Positions 33,522 through 43,087 of a stretch of DNA of 64,000 nt are shown here, piece by piece. This DNA comes from Edaphobacter lichenicola (GTDB lineage Bacteria; Acidobacteriota; Terriglobia; Terriglobales; Acidobacteriaceae), in NCBI RefSeq assembly GCF_025264645.1, contig NZ_CP073696.1:1-64000 (forward strand), read 5' to 3'. Each line of letters opens with the position of its first letter. Position 1 is the first letter of the stretch. The translations under genes were made by a program, and so were the position numbers. Under the pieces are notes generated by a model, which saw only the letters and a program-made list of their open reading frames with translations, had not been told where the DNA came from and did not search any database.

Positions 33522-36506
33522 ATGAGTGGAATGTGTGCGAGATTTAGGCTGCTGTTTGTCATGGTGACCATATGTCTGACGCTGGTTGCTCCCTCTTTAG
33601 TCTGGGCACAAACGCAAAATGCCAGCATTGTCGGTGTGCTGACCGACACAGCCGGAAGCGTCATTCCTAACGCTACAGTTACGGTTGCCAGTCCCGCTCT
33701 GCAGGTGCCCATTTTGACCACGACGACAGACGCGCAAGGCAGCTACAAATTTGTAGACTTACCGGCCCCTGGCGTGTATCGGATAACATTTGAAGCAAAA
33801 AACTTCCGTAGCTCGATCACCGATGGTGTAAATCTCGGCGTCGGATTCACCGCTAAGATCGACGGAACCCTGAGTATCGGCTCGGTAACCGATAGGGTGG
33901 AAGTAACCACAGCAGGCCCGGTAGTCGATACGATATCCACCGCCAGCTCTGCCACTTTGCAACGACAGGAGATACAAGACTCCCCAAAGGGTCTTGGCCT
34001 TACTGAACTGCTCCCGATGGCCGCCGGCGTTAGCTACCAGGGAAAACCTGATGTTGGTGATAGCAACCTCGCAACAACCACAACAGCGGTCACTTTTGGT
34101 GCTGTCCTCCAGCCTTCCCTACAGGTGGAAGGCATCAATCTCCTTACGGGTAAGAGTTCAGACTCCCATATCTATCTGCAGTCGACAGCTCTCGCCGAGG
34201 TGGAGTTCAAAACGAGCGGCAATAATGCAGACGTAGGTTTACCAGGCGTTGCTCAGGTTGCCGTCATGAAATCCGGCGGCAACACATTTCATGGTGATTT
34301 GCAGGTTGACTACCAGCCCCCCGCATTTCAGGGCAATAACATCACCCCCACGTTGGCGGCGCCCCCGAATAACCTTAAGGTCGGTAATCCTCTCGAAGGT
34401 CCGGGCTACTACGACTACTCGGGTGACATTGGTGGCCGTATCATCACGAATAAACTTTGGTTCTATGGCGGATACGCCGGTCAGTATCTAAAAGCGGGAC
34501 AGGTAAATTTCGTGGCCGCACCTAATGCTGAAGGTTGCTGGACCTGTGCGGATTCGATTCCAGGTAATGTTGTCACTTCGCTTACGGAGTACAACTATAA
34601 GGTTTCTTATCAGGTCGCAACCACCACCAAACTGATCTTTTCAGAATTGCATGCCACCAAGTTCCTCTCGGACAACCAGCCTTCTCCCTCCGTGCCTCTT
34701 CCGGCAGGCCAGTATGAGCATCAGCCCGGCGGTACATGGCATGGGGAAGCGCAATATTCTCGTGGCAGCCGCTTTCTTCTGGATGGATCGTTTGGATTTG
34801 GCGGCTACGCAGCGCAGTACATCGCTCAGCCCGCCAGCAACATTGGCAAATACGGCTTCACCAACGGAAGCGCGTTCGCTGGATCACCCAGTCAGGAGGA
34901 GTTGAGCACGAAGCTGATGACTGGCCCACAACCGAACTTTCCGCAGAACAAACCGAACAACCGATATGAAATGCGAATTGTTGCCACTTATATTCCGACG
35001 AAACCGTTCCTAGGCGGAACTCATCAGCTTGCCTTTGGGACCTTGGTAGATTGGGAGCGCGCTGCGACGCAGGTCACTGCGAATAGCGCAAGTGGCAACT
35101 ACCTCCTCCAGTTCCAAAACGGCGTACCGAACAAGATTGTCGTTTACAACACACCATTTCCCACCTCCAACAACGGTCTCAACAGCCAGGCATACTTTCT
35201 GACTGACACCTGGATCATGAAAAGGGTGGCGATCAATCTTGGGATCAGGGGAGAGATCTTTGACAGCTTTTATCCAGCTCAGAGCAAACCTACGGGGCAG
35301 TTTAGCGACATCTTTCCTGCACAATCTTTTCCTGGACAAGACATCCTCACCTGGAAGGACGTTGTTCCCCGGGTCGGCGTAGCGTGGGATATCACGGGCA
35401 GTGGAAAGACAGTTTTGAAGGGATCGTTCGGGCTTTTTGGCGACACGATGGGAGACGTATTTGCCCAGACCTTCAACCCAAACGCTCTACGAAGCAATAC
35501 GTATAACTGGACGGGCCCATGTGCCGCCACGGCGCCGCTCGCTCCCGTCCAGTACCAGTGCGATGTAACGCCTGCGTTTCTTGCTACTCTTCCTACCCTC
35601 ACACCGACCGCGGAGACCGGAGGAACAAGCCAGATACTGAATCCCAATCTCAAGCAGGACAGAATCTATGAATATACTGCACGAGCCGACCGGCAAATCG
35701 TCCCGGATGTAGCGCTCAATCTAACTTATCTTCATCACGCCGTCTACAACATGTATGGCTCCGCTACGAATCAGTCTGGACCAGTGTTACCTACGGCTGA
35801 CGTTGTCGGGAATGGTATTGACGTCGGGCACACCTACAACATACCAGTTGCGTTTACGGATACTTTCAATGGTGTGAGTACGCCGGTCACTGTCTATACC
35901 TATGCAAAAGGTTCGGGAACGAACACAAACGAAGTTGTCAACAATCCGTCCTATCGACCCGATACGTATGACACAATTGCGGTCGCCGTCACCAAGAGAT
36001 ATTCCAGCAAATGGACGGGGTCTGCATCCTACTGGATAACGAAGAACCATAGATGGCTTCAGGGAACGGCCGGGGTTATTGGAAGTCCTAACGACGACGC
36101 ATTTCCGATCGACAATACCTGGAACTGGGAGGCCCGAGGCAGCGTCGTGTATCACCTACCCAAAGGATTTCAGATGTCTTCGTTCTACCGAGTACAGTCG
36201 GGAAATCCAGGACAGCGTCTGAGTGCCTTCAATAGTTCCGCGCTGAGCCAGGGATCTACCACCATAAGGATGGGACCGTTCGGCCAATACAGAGGGCCTG
36301 TCGTGAGTGTTCTGAATCTAAAGACCGCTAAGGTGTTCACACTCCACGATCGATACCATCTCGAGGCTAACTTCCAGATATTTAACCTTTTGAACAACAG
36401 CGCTGCAGTTTCAACAAACTATCTCACGGGAGCTACCACGTTTGGTGTGGTCACAAGTCTCGTATCGCCACGCGTTGCACGAGTCGGACTGTCATTTTAC
36501 TTTTGA
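33522..36506 (+). CDS. TonB-dependent receptor with N-terminal carboxypeptidase-regulatory domain
   Basis: 994 residues from ATG 33522, which follows GGAGGAAG closely; a TTG at 33456 would add 22 residues before the signal peptide. The signal sequence is LLFVMVTICLTLVAPSLVWAQ. A CarboxypepD_reg domain follows (SIVGVLTDTAGSVIPNATVT; YKFVDLPAPGVYRITFEAKN). A plug-like region precedes a long beta-barrel with alternating hydrophobic strands. The protein ends VARVGLSFYF, with the terminal aromatic residue required for outer-membrane insertion. No clear TonB box was found. Such Oar/SusC-like proteins of Acidobacteria import large substrates across the outer membrane. It is the largest gene of the island and its presumed uptake port. 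Confidence 0.92.
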   Translation: MSGMCARFRLLFVMVTICLTLVAPSLVWAQTQNASIVGVLTDTAGSVIPNATVTVASPALQVPILTTTTDAQGSYKFVDLPAPGVYRITFEAKNFRSSITDGVNLGVGFTAKIDGTLSIGSVTDRVEVTTAGPVVDTISTASSATLQRQEIQDSPKGLGLTELLPMAAGVSYQGKPDVGDSNLATTTTAVTFGAVLQPSLQVEGINLLTGKSSDSHIYLQSTALAEVEFKTSGNNADVGLPGVAQVAVMKSGGNTFHGDLQVDYQPPAFQGNNITPTLAAPPNNLKVGNPLEGPGYYDYSGDIGGRIITNKLWFYGGYAGQYLKAGQVNFVAAPNAEGCWTCADSIPGNVVTSLTEYNYKVSYQVATTTKLIFSELHATKFLSDNQPSPSVPLPAGQYEHQPGGTWHGEAQYSRGSRFLLDGSFGFGGYAAQYIAQPASNIGKYGFTNGSAFAGSPSQEELSTKLMTGPQPNFPQNKPNNRYEMRIVATYIPTKPFLGGTHQLAFGTLVDWERAATQVTANSASGNYLLQFQNGVPNKIVVYNTPFPTSNNGLNSQAYFLTDTWIMKRVAINLGIRGEIFDSFYPAQSKPTGQFSDIFPAQSFPGQDILTWKDVVPRVGVAWDITGSGKTVLKGSFGLFGDTMGDVFAQTFNPNALRSNTYNWTGPCAATAPLAPVQYQCDVTPAFLATLPTLTPTAETGGTSQILNPNLKQDRIYEYTARADRQIVPDVALNLTYLHHAVYNMYGSATNQSGPVLPTADVVGNGIDVGHTYNIPVAFTDTFNGVSTPVTVYTYAKGSGTNTNEVVNNPSYRPDTYDTIAVAVTKRYSSKWTGSASYWITKNHRWLQGTAGVIGSPNDDAFPIDNTWNWEARGSVVYHLPKGFQMSSFYRVQSGNPGQRLSAFNSSALSQGSTTIRMGPFGQYRGPVVSVLNLKTAKVFTLHDRYHLEANFQIFNLLNNSAAVSTNYLTGATTFGVVTSLVSPRVARVGLSFYF

Positions 36507-36605
36507 ATATTTGTTAGCAAGCGTAATGGGCGCTCTTGGGCGCATGTGTCGAGCCGTATGCTCGAGTCGCTGTTATAGGTAAAGCGTCTGAAGGAGAAGT
36601 ATCGT

Positions 36606-37208
36606 ATGATTTATCGGGTTTATCTGGCTTCTAATTTTCTAATTCTTGCGGCTTTAACCTGTGGTGCTCAGCAAGGTGGAGCGCCGGTAGCTAAGCAAGC
36701 TACAACTACACCTCTTCCTCTGATAATTCAATTGCCAGGTTTCGCGGATGGTAGCAAGGTTCCGATTAAATACACTTGCTCTGCCGATTCGGCGATGGTC
36801 TCACCAGAGATCCGATGGAGTCAGGTTCCCGCAGGAACCCAAAGTTTCGCTCTCGTGTTTCACGATCTCGAGCCGCACCCGGCAAAAGGGATCTTGGACA
36901 ACACGCATTGGGTTCTCTGGAACATCCCAGGTCCCTCAACTGGGTTACCCGAAGGCGTTCCGGCAGGAAGCGTTCTTCCTGATGGCACTCATCAACTAAA
37001 ACGTCCCCGCACAGTTCCTGCAGGCTCCCCGTTTTCCTATTACGGCCCTTGTGCACCGCCGGGGCCAGATCACCACTACGTATGGGAACTCTATGCGCTC
37101 GACATCAAACTTGACTTACCTGACGATGCTGCACGGACCGACGTCCTGAAAGCGCTGGACGGTCATATTCTCGGTGCATCTACCTGGGTTGGTTACTTTC
37201 ACCGATAA
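36606..37208 (+). CDS. Exported PEBP / YbhB-YbcL family protein
   Basis: 200 residues. The N-terminal signal segment (~1-22, ALTCGAQQ) is followed by the phosphatidylethanolamine-binding-protein fold: PGFADGSKVPIKYTC, SPEIRWSQVPAGTQSFAL, the HWVLWNIPG signature near residue 100, and YYGPCAPPGPDHHYVWELYAL. Members bind small anionic ligands; the function of bacterial YbhB-type proteins is unclear. AAGGAGAAG precedes the ATG. It lies 100 bp after the receptor in the island operon. Confidence 0.88.
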   Translation: MIYRVYLASNFLILAALTCGAQQGGAPVAKQATTTPLPLIIQLPGFADGSKVPIKYTCSADSAMVSPEIRWSQVPAGTQSFALVFHDLEPHPAKGILDNTHWVLWNIPGPSTGLPEGVPAGSVLPDGTHQLKRPRTVPAGSPFSYYGPCAPPGPDHHYVWELYALDIKLDLPDDAARTDVLKALDGHILGASTWVGYFHR

Positions 37209-37303
37209 ACAGTAGTGACTGCGTCAATAGGTTGGTAAGCCTGGTAGCCAAACGTAAACCTTTGTGTAATTCCAGAAGAGGACAGGAAAGCAAGGAGAAA
37301 TAA

Positions 37304-39547
37304 ATGAAGCATTGGATAACGGGGTTGAGTCTGGCGGTGTTTTCCGGAATAGGTGCAGCTCAAACCATGAACTGCAATATGCAGCAATACAAAGGTATCG
37401 ATGGAGTTAAAGCTGAAGCGAGTCCCAACTCTGTCGAGCTTGTCTGGCAGGGAGAAGCTGGGGCTCAACTTCGGGCCCAATTTGCCCTACGAGATGGACA
37501 GCCTGTAGTTCAGGAGCTTGCCGCAAAAAAAAGCGACGGGCCATGGATCGTGCTCGGCAAAGATCTAACTCCTCAATTTGAAGTGACCACCGGCCGTCGT
37601 CGCATCTCATCGGTCGAACTGGATGTACTCAAAAAGCTTCATAAAGACACGCCCGAGACGATTGATCAGTACAAGTGGAATGTGTTCTGGGACGCACCGT
37701 TGGCTGTTCCTGGAACCCAGCGTATGTCAGGGCCGCCACGCTCCGCCGATGAGATTGCACGCGCCTCAGTAAGCTATAAGTCCGACAACTGCCGAGTAAA
37801 AACGGAAGGGGCCCGGGTCAGTGTCCTATTCAACGGCCTTACCCTGGGCCTATTCGCTGGCGATCTTCAATTCACTGTCTACAAAGGCTCAAATCTGCTC
37901 AGGCAGGAGGCCCTTGCCAAAACCGAAGCTCCGTCGGTCGCCTATATCTATAAAGCTGGATTGAAGGGTTTCGGTATCGCGAACGACACCAAGTTAGTCT
38001 GGCGAGACACTGCGCAGGTCTGGCAACAGCAACAGTTTGGCGGCGCACCGAACCAGCAGCCAGTGAATATCCGCGCGCGAAATCGATTGGAGGTTCTCGA
38101 AGTTGGTGTAGGTTCGCCCAACCCTGGCGCCTTGGCGATCCTACCCCCGCCGCACAAGTTTTTCTTCGCTCGCGAGAATGAAGTAAACCTCGGATACGTG
38201 TACTACCGCAAAGACAACGACACTTCATTTTCCCTCGGTGTCATGCAGCCTGAACGTGGCGAAGGATATGCGCCCTGGGGCGTCTCCGATGAAGTGTGGA
38301 AGCGTCGTGTGAACGTAGCGCGTGAGCAGGTTGAGAACTATGCGCTTTACAATGCTCCTCCGGGCACCGTCCAGCGCATGGCCGTCTACTACTATCTCAG
38401 CCCGACTAGTGATCACCCCGCGCAGAGAGCTGTCCTGGCCTACACACACGATGATGTCTACAAACCTGTGCCGGGCTTCAAAACCGTCACCGGCCACTTC
38501 CATCTGGAACTCAACGAGATGGCTCGAGATCGTGACACTCTCGACTTCAGCCCAAGTTGGGTTCCCGTCTTCCGCGGCCTCGGTATCAACATCGTCTATC
38601 TGGGTGACTTCCATGATGACTCCGACACGAACGACTCCGGCCCCAAGAAGTTTTCAGAGGAGAAGCTATATTTCGATGCAGCGCAGCGACTCTCCGATAG
38701 AAACTTTCTTGTGATGCCTGAGGAAGAAGCGAATGCCTTTCTCGGCGGTCACTGGTACCTGATGACACCGAAGCCGATCTACTTTTCCCACGCGCAGCCG
38801 CCGACCGGCAACCAACCGTTCGAAGAGGATGATCCTGTCTATGGACACGTCTATCATCTTCGTTCGTCCGATGATGTCCTGAAGATGGTTAATCAGGAGA
38901 AGGCTATCCTGTGGACCGCTCATCCGCGTACCAAGAGCTCTGCGTTGTATCCCGAGACATATAAGGACAAAGATTTTTTCCTCAGTGACCGGTTCATAGG
39001 CGCTTCCTGGGAGTCGCTTCCCGTCGACCTCTCACAGGCGAGACTCTGCCCTGAACGATGTTTCGGTATGAACGATGAGATGAGCAACTGGGCACCTAAG
39101 CCGAAGTTCATGCTCGCAGAGGGTGATACCTACATGAAACGTCCAGATGATGAGACCTATCCAATCCTGGCCATCAATTATCTGAAGCTTGACAAGGTGC
39201 CTTTATACAACGAGAGTTGGTCGCCGATCGTGGAAGGGATTCACGACGGCAACTTTTTCGGTACTACCGGCGAGATCCTCTTCCACGACTGGGGCATCGA
39301 AGGTTCCGGCACAAAGTCTACCTATACGGCAAGCATCGAATACACCTTTCCACTCGAATTCGCGGAGTTGGTATGGAGCGATGGATCAAAGGTCGATCGA
39401 CAGATCATCGATCTTACTGACACTACGCCATTCGGAACCAAAACATTTCGAATTCCCTTCGACGCCACCGGAAAGAAATGGGTTCGTTTCGCCGTCTGGG
39501 ATTCGGCCGGCGATGGTGCGTGGCTGCAACCTGTCACACCAAAGTAA
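37304..39547 (+). CDS. Secreted PHP-domain metallohydrolase, CehA/McbA-like (predicted)
   Basis: 747 residues with signal peptide MKHWITGLSLAVFSGIGAAQ. The N-terminal ~380 residues form a beta-rich region with no motif I recognise. From about residue 400 a PHP-type metal site can be traced: TGHFHLE (HxH), YLGDFHDDSD, VMPEEEANAFLGGHW, ILWTAHPRTKSS, and GIHDGNFFGTTGEILFHDW, the last resembling the DGxFFVTTGE motif of CehA/McbA proteins. The C-terminal ~80 residues are beta-rich. CehA-type enzymes hydrolyse esters or phosphodiesters using a tri-metal site. AAGGAGAAAT precedes the ATG. The assignment rests on motif order only; overall similarity must be tested. Confidence 0.6.
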   Translation: MKHWITGLSLAVFSGIGAAQTMNCNMQQYKGIDGVKAEASPNSVELVWQGEAGAQLRAQFALRDGQPVVQELAAKKSDGPWIVLGKDLTPQFEVTTGRRRISSVELDVLKKLHKDTPETIDQYKWNVFWDAPLAVPGTQRMSGPPRSADEIARASVSYKSDNCRVKTEGARVSVLFNGLTLGLFAGDLQFTVYKGSNLLRQEALAKTEAPSVAYIYKAGLKGFGIANDTKLVWRDTAQVWQQQQFGGAPNQQPVNIRARNRLEVLEVGVGSPNPGALAILPPPHKFFFARENEVNLGYVYYRKDNDTSFSLGVMQPERGEGYAPWGVSDEVWKRRVNVAREQVENYALYNAPPGTVQRMAVYYYLSPTSDHPAQRAVLAYTHDDVYKPVPGFKTVTGHFHLELNEMARDRDTLDFSPSWVPVFRGLGINIVYLGDFHDDSDTNDSGPKKFSEEKLYFDAAQRLSDRNFLVMPEEEANAFLGGHWYLMTPKPIYFSHAQPPTGNQPFEEDDPVYGHVYHLRSSDDVLKMVNQEKAILWTAHPRTKSSALYPETYKDKDFFLSDRFIGASWESLPVDLSQARLCPERCFGMNDEMSNWAPKPKFMLAEGDTYMKRPDDETYPILAINYLKLDKVPLYNESWSPIVEGIHDGNFFGTTGEILFHDWGIEGSGTKSTYTASIEYTFPLEFAELVWSDGSKVDRQIIDLTDTTPFGTKTFRIPFDATGKKWVRFAVWDSAGDGAWLQPVTPK

Positions 39548-39573
39548 GTCAATTCACTTTAAGGAGTTTGCCT

Positions 39574-40035
39574 GTGGAAACAGATCGAGCAATAAAAATA
39601 GTCCCACTCACCTTGCTCCTCCTGATTGTGGTGTGCCTCTCGATATCTCACGCCGCCTCAGGGCAAGCGAAGGCCGCCCACTTTACGATTACCGAGAACT
39701 ATTACAAGGTAATTCCCGGACATCAGCAGGAGTTTTTTCAACTATTCATGAAAAATCACTATCCGCTTCTCGAGAAAGGATTGGAAACTGGACGCCTCGT
39801 GTCTGTGAAGATCGAAACACCCGCAGCTTATATGCCGGAAGACGTACGGTGGGACTATCGAGTCACCACTCAGTCTGCCGATCCGTCCGCACACAATGCT
39901 GAACAGGAAGCCGCGTTGAAGCAGCAGCTCTGGCCGGACCAAGAGACGTTCAAGCGAGAAGAAAAACAGCGCTTCGATGCTGTACTCGCGCACTGGGACA
40001 TCACTGTTACAGATCTCACTCCCGTAAAGAAGTAG
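39574..40035 (+). CDS. Small secreted protein of unknown function
   Basis: 153 residues from GTG 39574, chosen because AAGGAG lies 7 bp upstream; the frame is open further upstream inside the preceding gene. The signal peptide covers ~1-31 (VPLTLLLLIVVCLSISHAASGQ). The mature part has ITENYYKVIPGHQQEFFQLF and LVSVKIETPA, a pattern resembling small dimeric alpha-beta barrel (NIPSNAP-like) domains. That resemblance is weak. It lies between the PHP-type enzyme and the sorbosone-dehydrogenase-like gene and is expected to be in the same operon. Confidence 0.75.
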   Translation: METDRAIKIVPLTLLLLIVVCLSISHAASGQAKAAHFTITENYYKVIPGHQQEFFQLFMKNHYPLLEKGLETGRLVSVKIETPAAYMPEDVRWDYRVTTQSADPSAHNAEQEAALKQQLWPDQETFKREEKQRFDAVLAHWDITVTDLTPVKK

Positions 40036-40122
40036 CAAAAGACCAGTCGATTCGGCTTGCGTTGATGTCTCGTCGCCGCAACTTTGCACCACCATTTCAC
40101 TCAACGTTTTTTGGAGACGAGG

Positions 40123-41481
40123 ATGAGATTCCCGAGTAACACGCGGTTCTTAGTGGCCATGACGATGCCTCTTGTTTGGTTATCTGCGCCTGCTCGAGCA
40201 CAGAATGGTGGCGCAACCACCAAGACCCTGACAGGACAGGCAGCGTTTACTGATTTCTCACAGGAACATCCAGGCGTGCGTCGACGAATTACCATCGCTG
40301 ACCTTCCTGAGCCAAAGCCAGAGGAGTCCTTCGACGGGCACGACAAGGTCGTTGCGCAGCCAGATGGAGCGTGGCCAATTGCGCCAGCAGGCTTCAAGGT
40401 AGAACGCTATGCGCAGGGCTTCGAACAGCCGCGGCTCATTCGAACCGCACCGAACGGTGACCTGTTTCTTGCGGATAGTGCCGCGGGAAAGATCCGTGTC
40501 CTGCGCGGGGTGAATGTCGATGGCAAGGCGGCTACCAACGAAACTTTTGCAAGTGGTTTGGACCATCCCTTCGGGATTGCATTTTATCCACTGGGATCGA
40601 ATCCCCAGTGGGTTTATGTGGCGAACACCACCTCTGTGGTGCGATTTTCGTATAAGAATGGTGACTTGAAGGCGAGTGGCGAGGCGCAGGCAATCGTGCC
40701 TACCCTGCCCGGCTATGCACAGCTCCGCGGCGGGGGACACTGGACACGCGATGTGGCATTTTCGCTCGACGGCAAGCGGATGTTTGTGTCGGTGGGCTCT
40801 GGTTCGAATGTAGACGACACCGACAACAATCCACGTGAGCTTCATCGTGCCAACGTGCTGGAGTACACGCCGGACGGAACCTTCGTAAAGATCTTCGCAA
40901 GTGGAATTCGCAACTGTGTTGGAGAAGCGATCAATCCGACAACTGGACAGTTGTGGTGCTCGACCAACGAGCGCGACAAGTTGGGCGACAACTTGGTTCC
41001 CGACTACATCACCAGCGTAAAAGAAGATGGATTCTACGGTTGGCCTTGGTGGTATATGGGGCCACACCAGGATCCGCGTCATGATGGGAAGCATCCCGAG
41101 CTAAAGTCGAAGGTCATTACGCCAGACGTGCTGCTCCAACCGCACTTTGCGTCGCTCGAGATGACCTTCTATACAGGGTCCCTGTTTCCCGGTGATTTTC
41201 GTGGTGATGCTTTTGCGGCAGAACATGGCTCGTGGAATAAGCACAGGCCCGCGGGATACGAAGTGATCCGCATTCCCATGCACAATGGCCAAGCTACAGG
41301 CGAATATGAGGACTTTCTGACGGGCTTCGTAACCCCTGACGGCAAGGCCTGGGGACGGCCCGTGGGCGTGGCCGGCGGCAAGGATGGTTCGTTATTTGTT
41401 ACCGACGATGGTTCGAAGAGCGTGTGGCACGTGCTCTATACAGGCAAACCAGAACAGCAGATGGGAAAGGGAGGTGATTGA
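40123..41481 (+). CDS. Secreted L-sorbosone dehydrogenase-like beta-propeller oxidoreductase
   Basis: 452 residues from ATG 40123, with GGAG upstream. The signal peptide is MRFPSNTRFLVAMTMPLVWLS-type. The beta-propeller pattern of sorbosone/glucose dehydrogenase-like proteins is clear: FEQPRLIRTAPNGDLFLADS, GLDHPFGIAFYP, GHWTRDVAFSLDGKRMFVSVG, GIRNCVGEAI, VKEDGFYGWPWWYMG, and FAAEHGSWNKHRP near the C-terminus. Related enzymes oxidise sugars or aldehydes with PQQ. No heme motif is present in the chain. It is the predicted oxidative step of the island pathway. No PQQ biosynthesis genes are in the window. Confidence 0.85.
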   Translation: MRFPSNTRFLVAMTMPLVWLSAPARAQNGGATTKTLTGQAAFTDFSQEHPGVRRRITIADLPEPKPEESFDGHDKVVAQPDGAWPIAPAGFKVERYAQGFEQPRLIRTAPNGDLFLADSAAGKIRVLRGVNVDGKAATNETFASGLDHPFGIAFYPLGSNPQWVYVANTTSVVRFSYKNGDLKASGEAQAIVPTLPGYAQLRGGGHWTRDVAFSLDGKRMFVSVGSGSNVDDTDNNPRELHRANVLEYTPDGTFVKIFASGIRNCVGEAINPTTGQLWCSTNERDKLGDNLVPDYITSVKEDGFYGWPWWYMGPHQDPRHDGKHPELKSKVITPDVLLQPHFASLEMTFYTGSLFPGDFRGDAFAAEHGSWNKHRPAGYEVIRIPMHNGQATGEYEDFLTGFVTPDGKAWGRPVGVAGGKDGSLFVTDDGSKSVWHVLYTGKPEQQMGKGGD

Positions 41482-41648
41482 CTCAGCGTACCAGGCAGAA
41501 AGAAATTCAAGCAGATCTAAAGCTGGTCCGGGTTGGCACGACCCAAATCCTCAGCCATTGTAGGAGCGTCATAGATTCAACAGTAGCCGCGGTCGGTTCT
41601 AAATCGATACCGAATTCTAAGGAAGTCAACCTGTTCGTTGTCTCATGA

Positions 41649-42986
41649 ATGTTCCGCGAAGGAGAACGATTGACAACTCCAGACCAACCATCGATTCGCT
41701 TCACGCGTACACTCTACTTCCGCGTCATCGTTGGCATTCTTGCCGGAGTCGCTGTTGGTTACTTCGCGCCGCATGTGGGTGAGCAACTGAAGCCTATCGG
41801 CGACGGCTTTATTAAGTTAGTTCGGATGTTGGTAACGCCCATCATCTTTCTGACGGTAGTCGTCGGAATCGCCAGCATGGGAGACACACGCAGGCTTGGA
41901 CGCGTAGGAATTAAGGCCATCGTGTACTTCGAGGCTGTCACGACTCTCGCTCTCGTAATCGGCTTCGCCGCTGTAAGTCTCATCCGTCCCGGAGCGGGAA
42001 TGAACGTCGATTCGACGACCTTGGATTCGACGTCCGTCGCGCAATATGTCGCACAGGGTAAACACCTGGACGCCACAGGCTTCGTCCTCAATATCATCCC
42101 TGATAGCTTCGTTGGGGCTTTCGCCAATGGCGAGATTCTCCAGGTATTGCTGTTGGCGATCCTCACAGGAATTGCTTTGGTCGCCTTCGACGACGAGCGG
42201 CGGTTACTCTCACTGGCAAAGTCGAGCTCGCACCTCTTCTTTCGTATTACGGCTCTTGTTATGGAGCTCGCTCCATTTGCAGCTTTCGGAGCAATGGGTT
42301 TTACCATCGGCAAATATGGACTCGGCACTCTAGTGTCGTTGGGTAAGGTGCTGCTCTGTGTGTACGCAACCTGCATTTTATTTGTTGTAGTCGTACTCGG
42401 ATTGATCTGCTTCTTCAACGGCATAAGTCTTTGGAAGCTGCTGCTCTATCTAAAAGAGGAGTTGCTCATCGTCCTCGGCACCTCATCGTCCGAGCCGGCG
42501 CTGCCTGGACTTATCGCCAAAATGGAGCGCCTGGGATGTTCGGAGATGGTAGCTGGACTGGTCATCCCATCGGGCTACTCATTCAACCTTGATGGGACGT
42601 CGATCTACCTGACGATCGCTGTGATCTTTATCGCGCAGGCAACGAATACGCATCTAACCATCAAGCAGGAACTCTTCGTTATTTTCATGTTGATGTTGAA
42701 CTCGAAAGGCGCCGCCGCGGTGACTGGCGGCGGTTTTATTACACTAGCTGCGACGTTAGCAGCACTTGGGTCAATCCCGGTCGCAGGCATCACCCTCCTG
42801 CTTGGGATCGATCGCTTCATGTCAGAGATGCGCTCCCTTACGAATCTGATCGGCAATGCCGTAGCAACGATTACAGTGGCTCGTTGGGAAGGCCAGTTCG
42901 ACGTCGAGCACGCCCGCCGTGTCCTGAACAACAACAAGATTGTTCCTGAAAGTGCCGATCTTGAGAAGGCTGAGGAGCTTCGTTGA
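41649..42986 (+). CDS. Dicarboxylate/amino acid:cation symporter (DAACS family)
   Basis: 445 residues from ATG 41649; a TTG at 41670 follows GAAGGAG at good spacing and may be the real start. It has about eight hydrophobic helices plus two re-entrant loops, with the family signatures GDGFIKLVRMLVTPIIF, VLGTSSSEPALP (serine-rich hairpin 1), GYSFNLDGTSIYL and MLNSKGAAAVTGGG. It imports a C4-dicarboxylate or acidic amino acid with Na+ or H+. The only inner-membrane carrier in the island, it probably takes up an acidic breakdown product. The stop overlaps the following open frame. Confidence 0.95.
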   Translation: MFREGERLTTPDQPSIRFTRTLYFRVIVGILAGVAVGYFAPHVGEQLKPIGDGFIKLVRMLVTPIIFLTVVVGIASMGDTRRLGRVGIKAIVYFEAVTTLALVIGFAAVSLIRPGAGMNVDSTTLDSTSVAQYVAQGKHLDATGFVLNIIPDSFVGAFANGEILQVLLLAILTGIALVAFDDERRLLSLAKSSSHLFFRITALVMELAPFAAFGAMGFTIGKYGLGTLVSLGKVLLCVYATCILFVVVVLGLICFFNGISLWKLLLYLKEELLIVLGTSSSEPALPGLIAKMERLGCSEMVAGLVIPSGYSFNLDGTSIYLTIAVIFIAQATNTHLTIKQELFVIFMLMLNSKGAAAVTGGGFITLAATLAALGSIPVAGITLLLGIDRFMSEMRSLTNLIGNAVATITVARWEGQFDVEHARRVLNNNKIVPESADLEKAEELR

Positions 42987-43087
42987 GGCTACCCCTGCCA
43001 GACAGCGATCTGTCATTACAGCATTGGACTGGGCTGTCGCAAGGTTGCGATCTCACTCTGCAAGGCTCCGCTCGGATTGACTATGCT

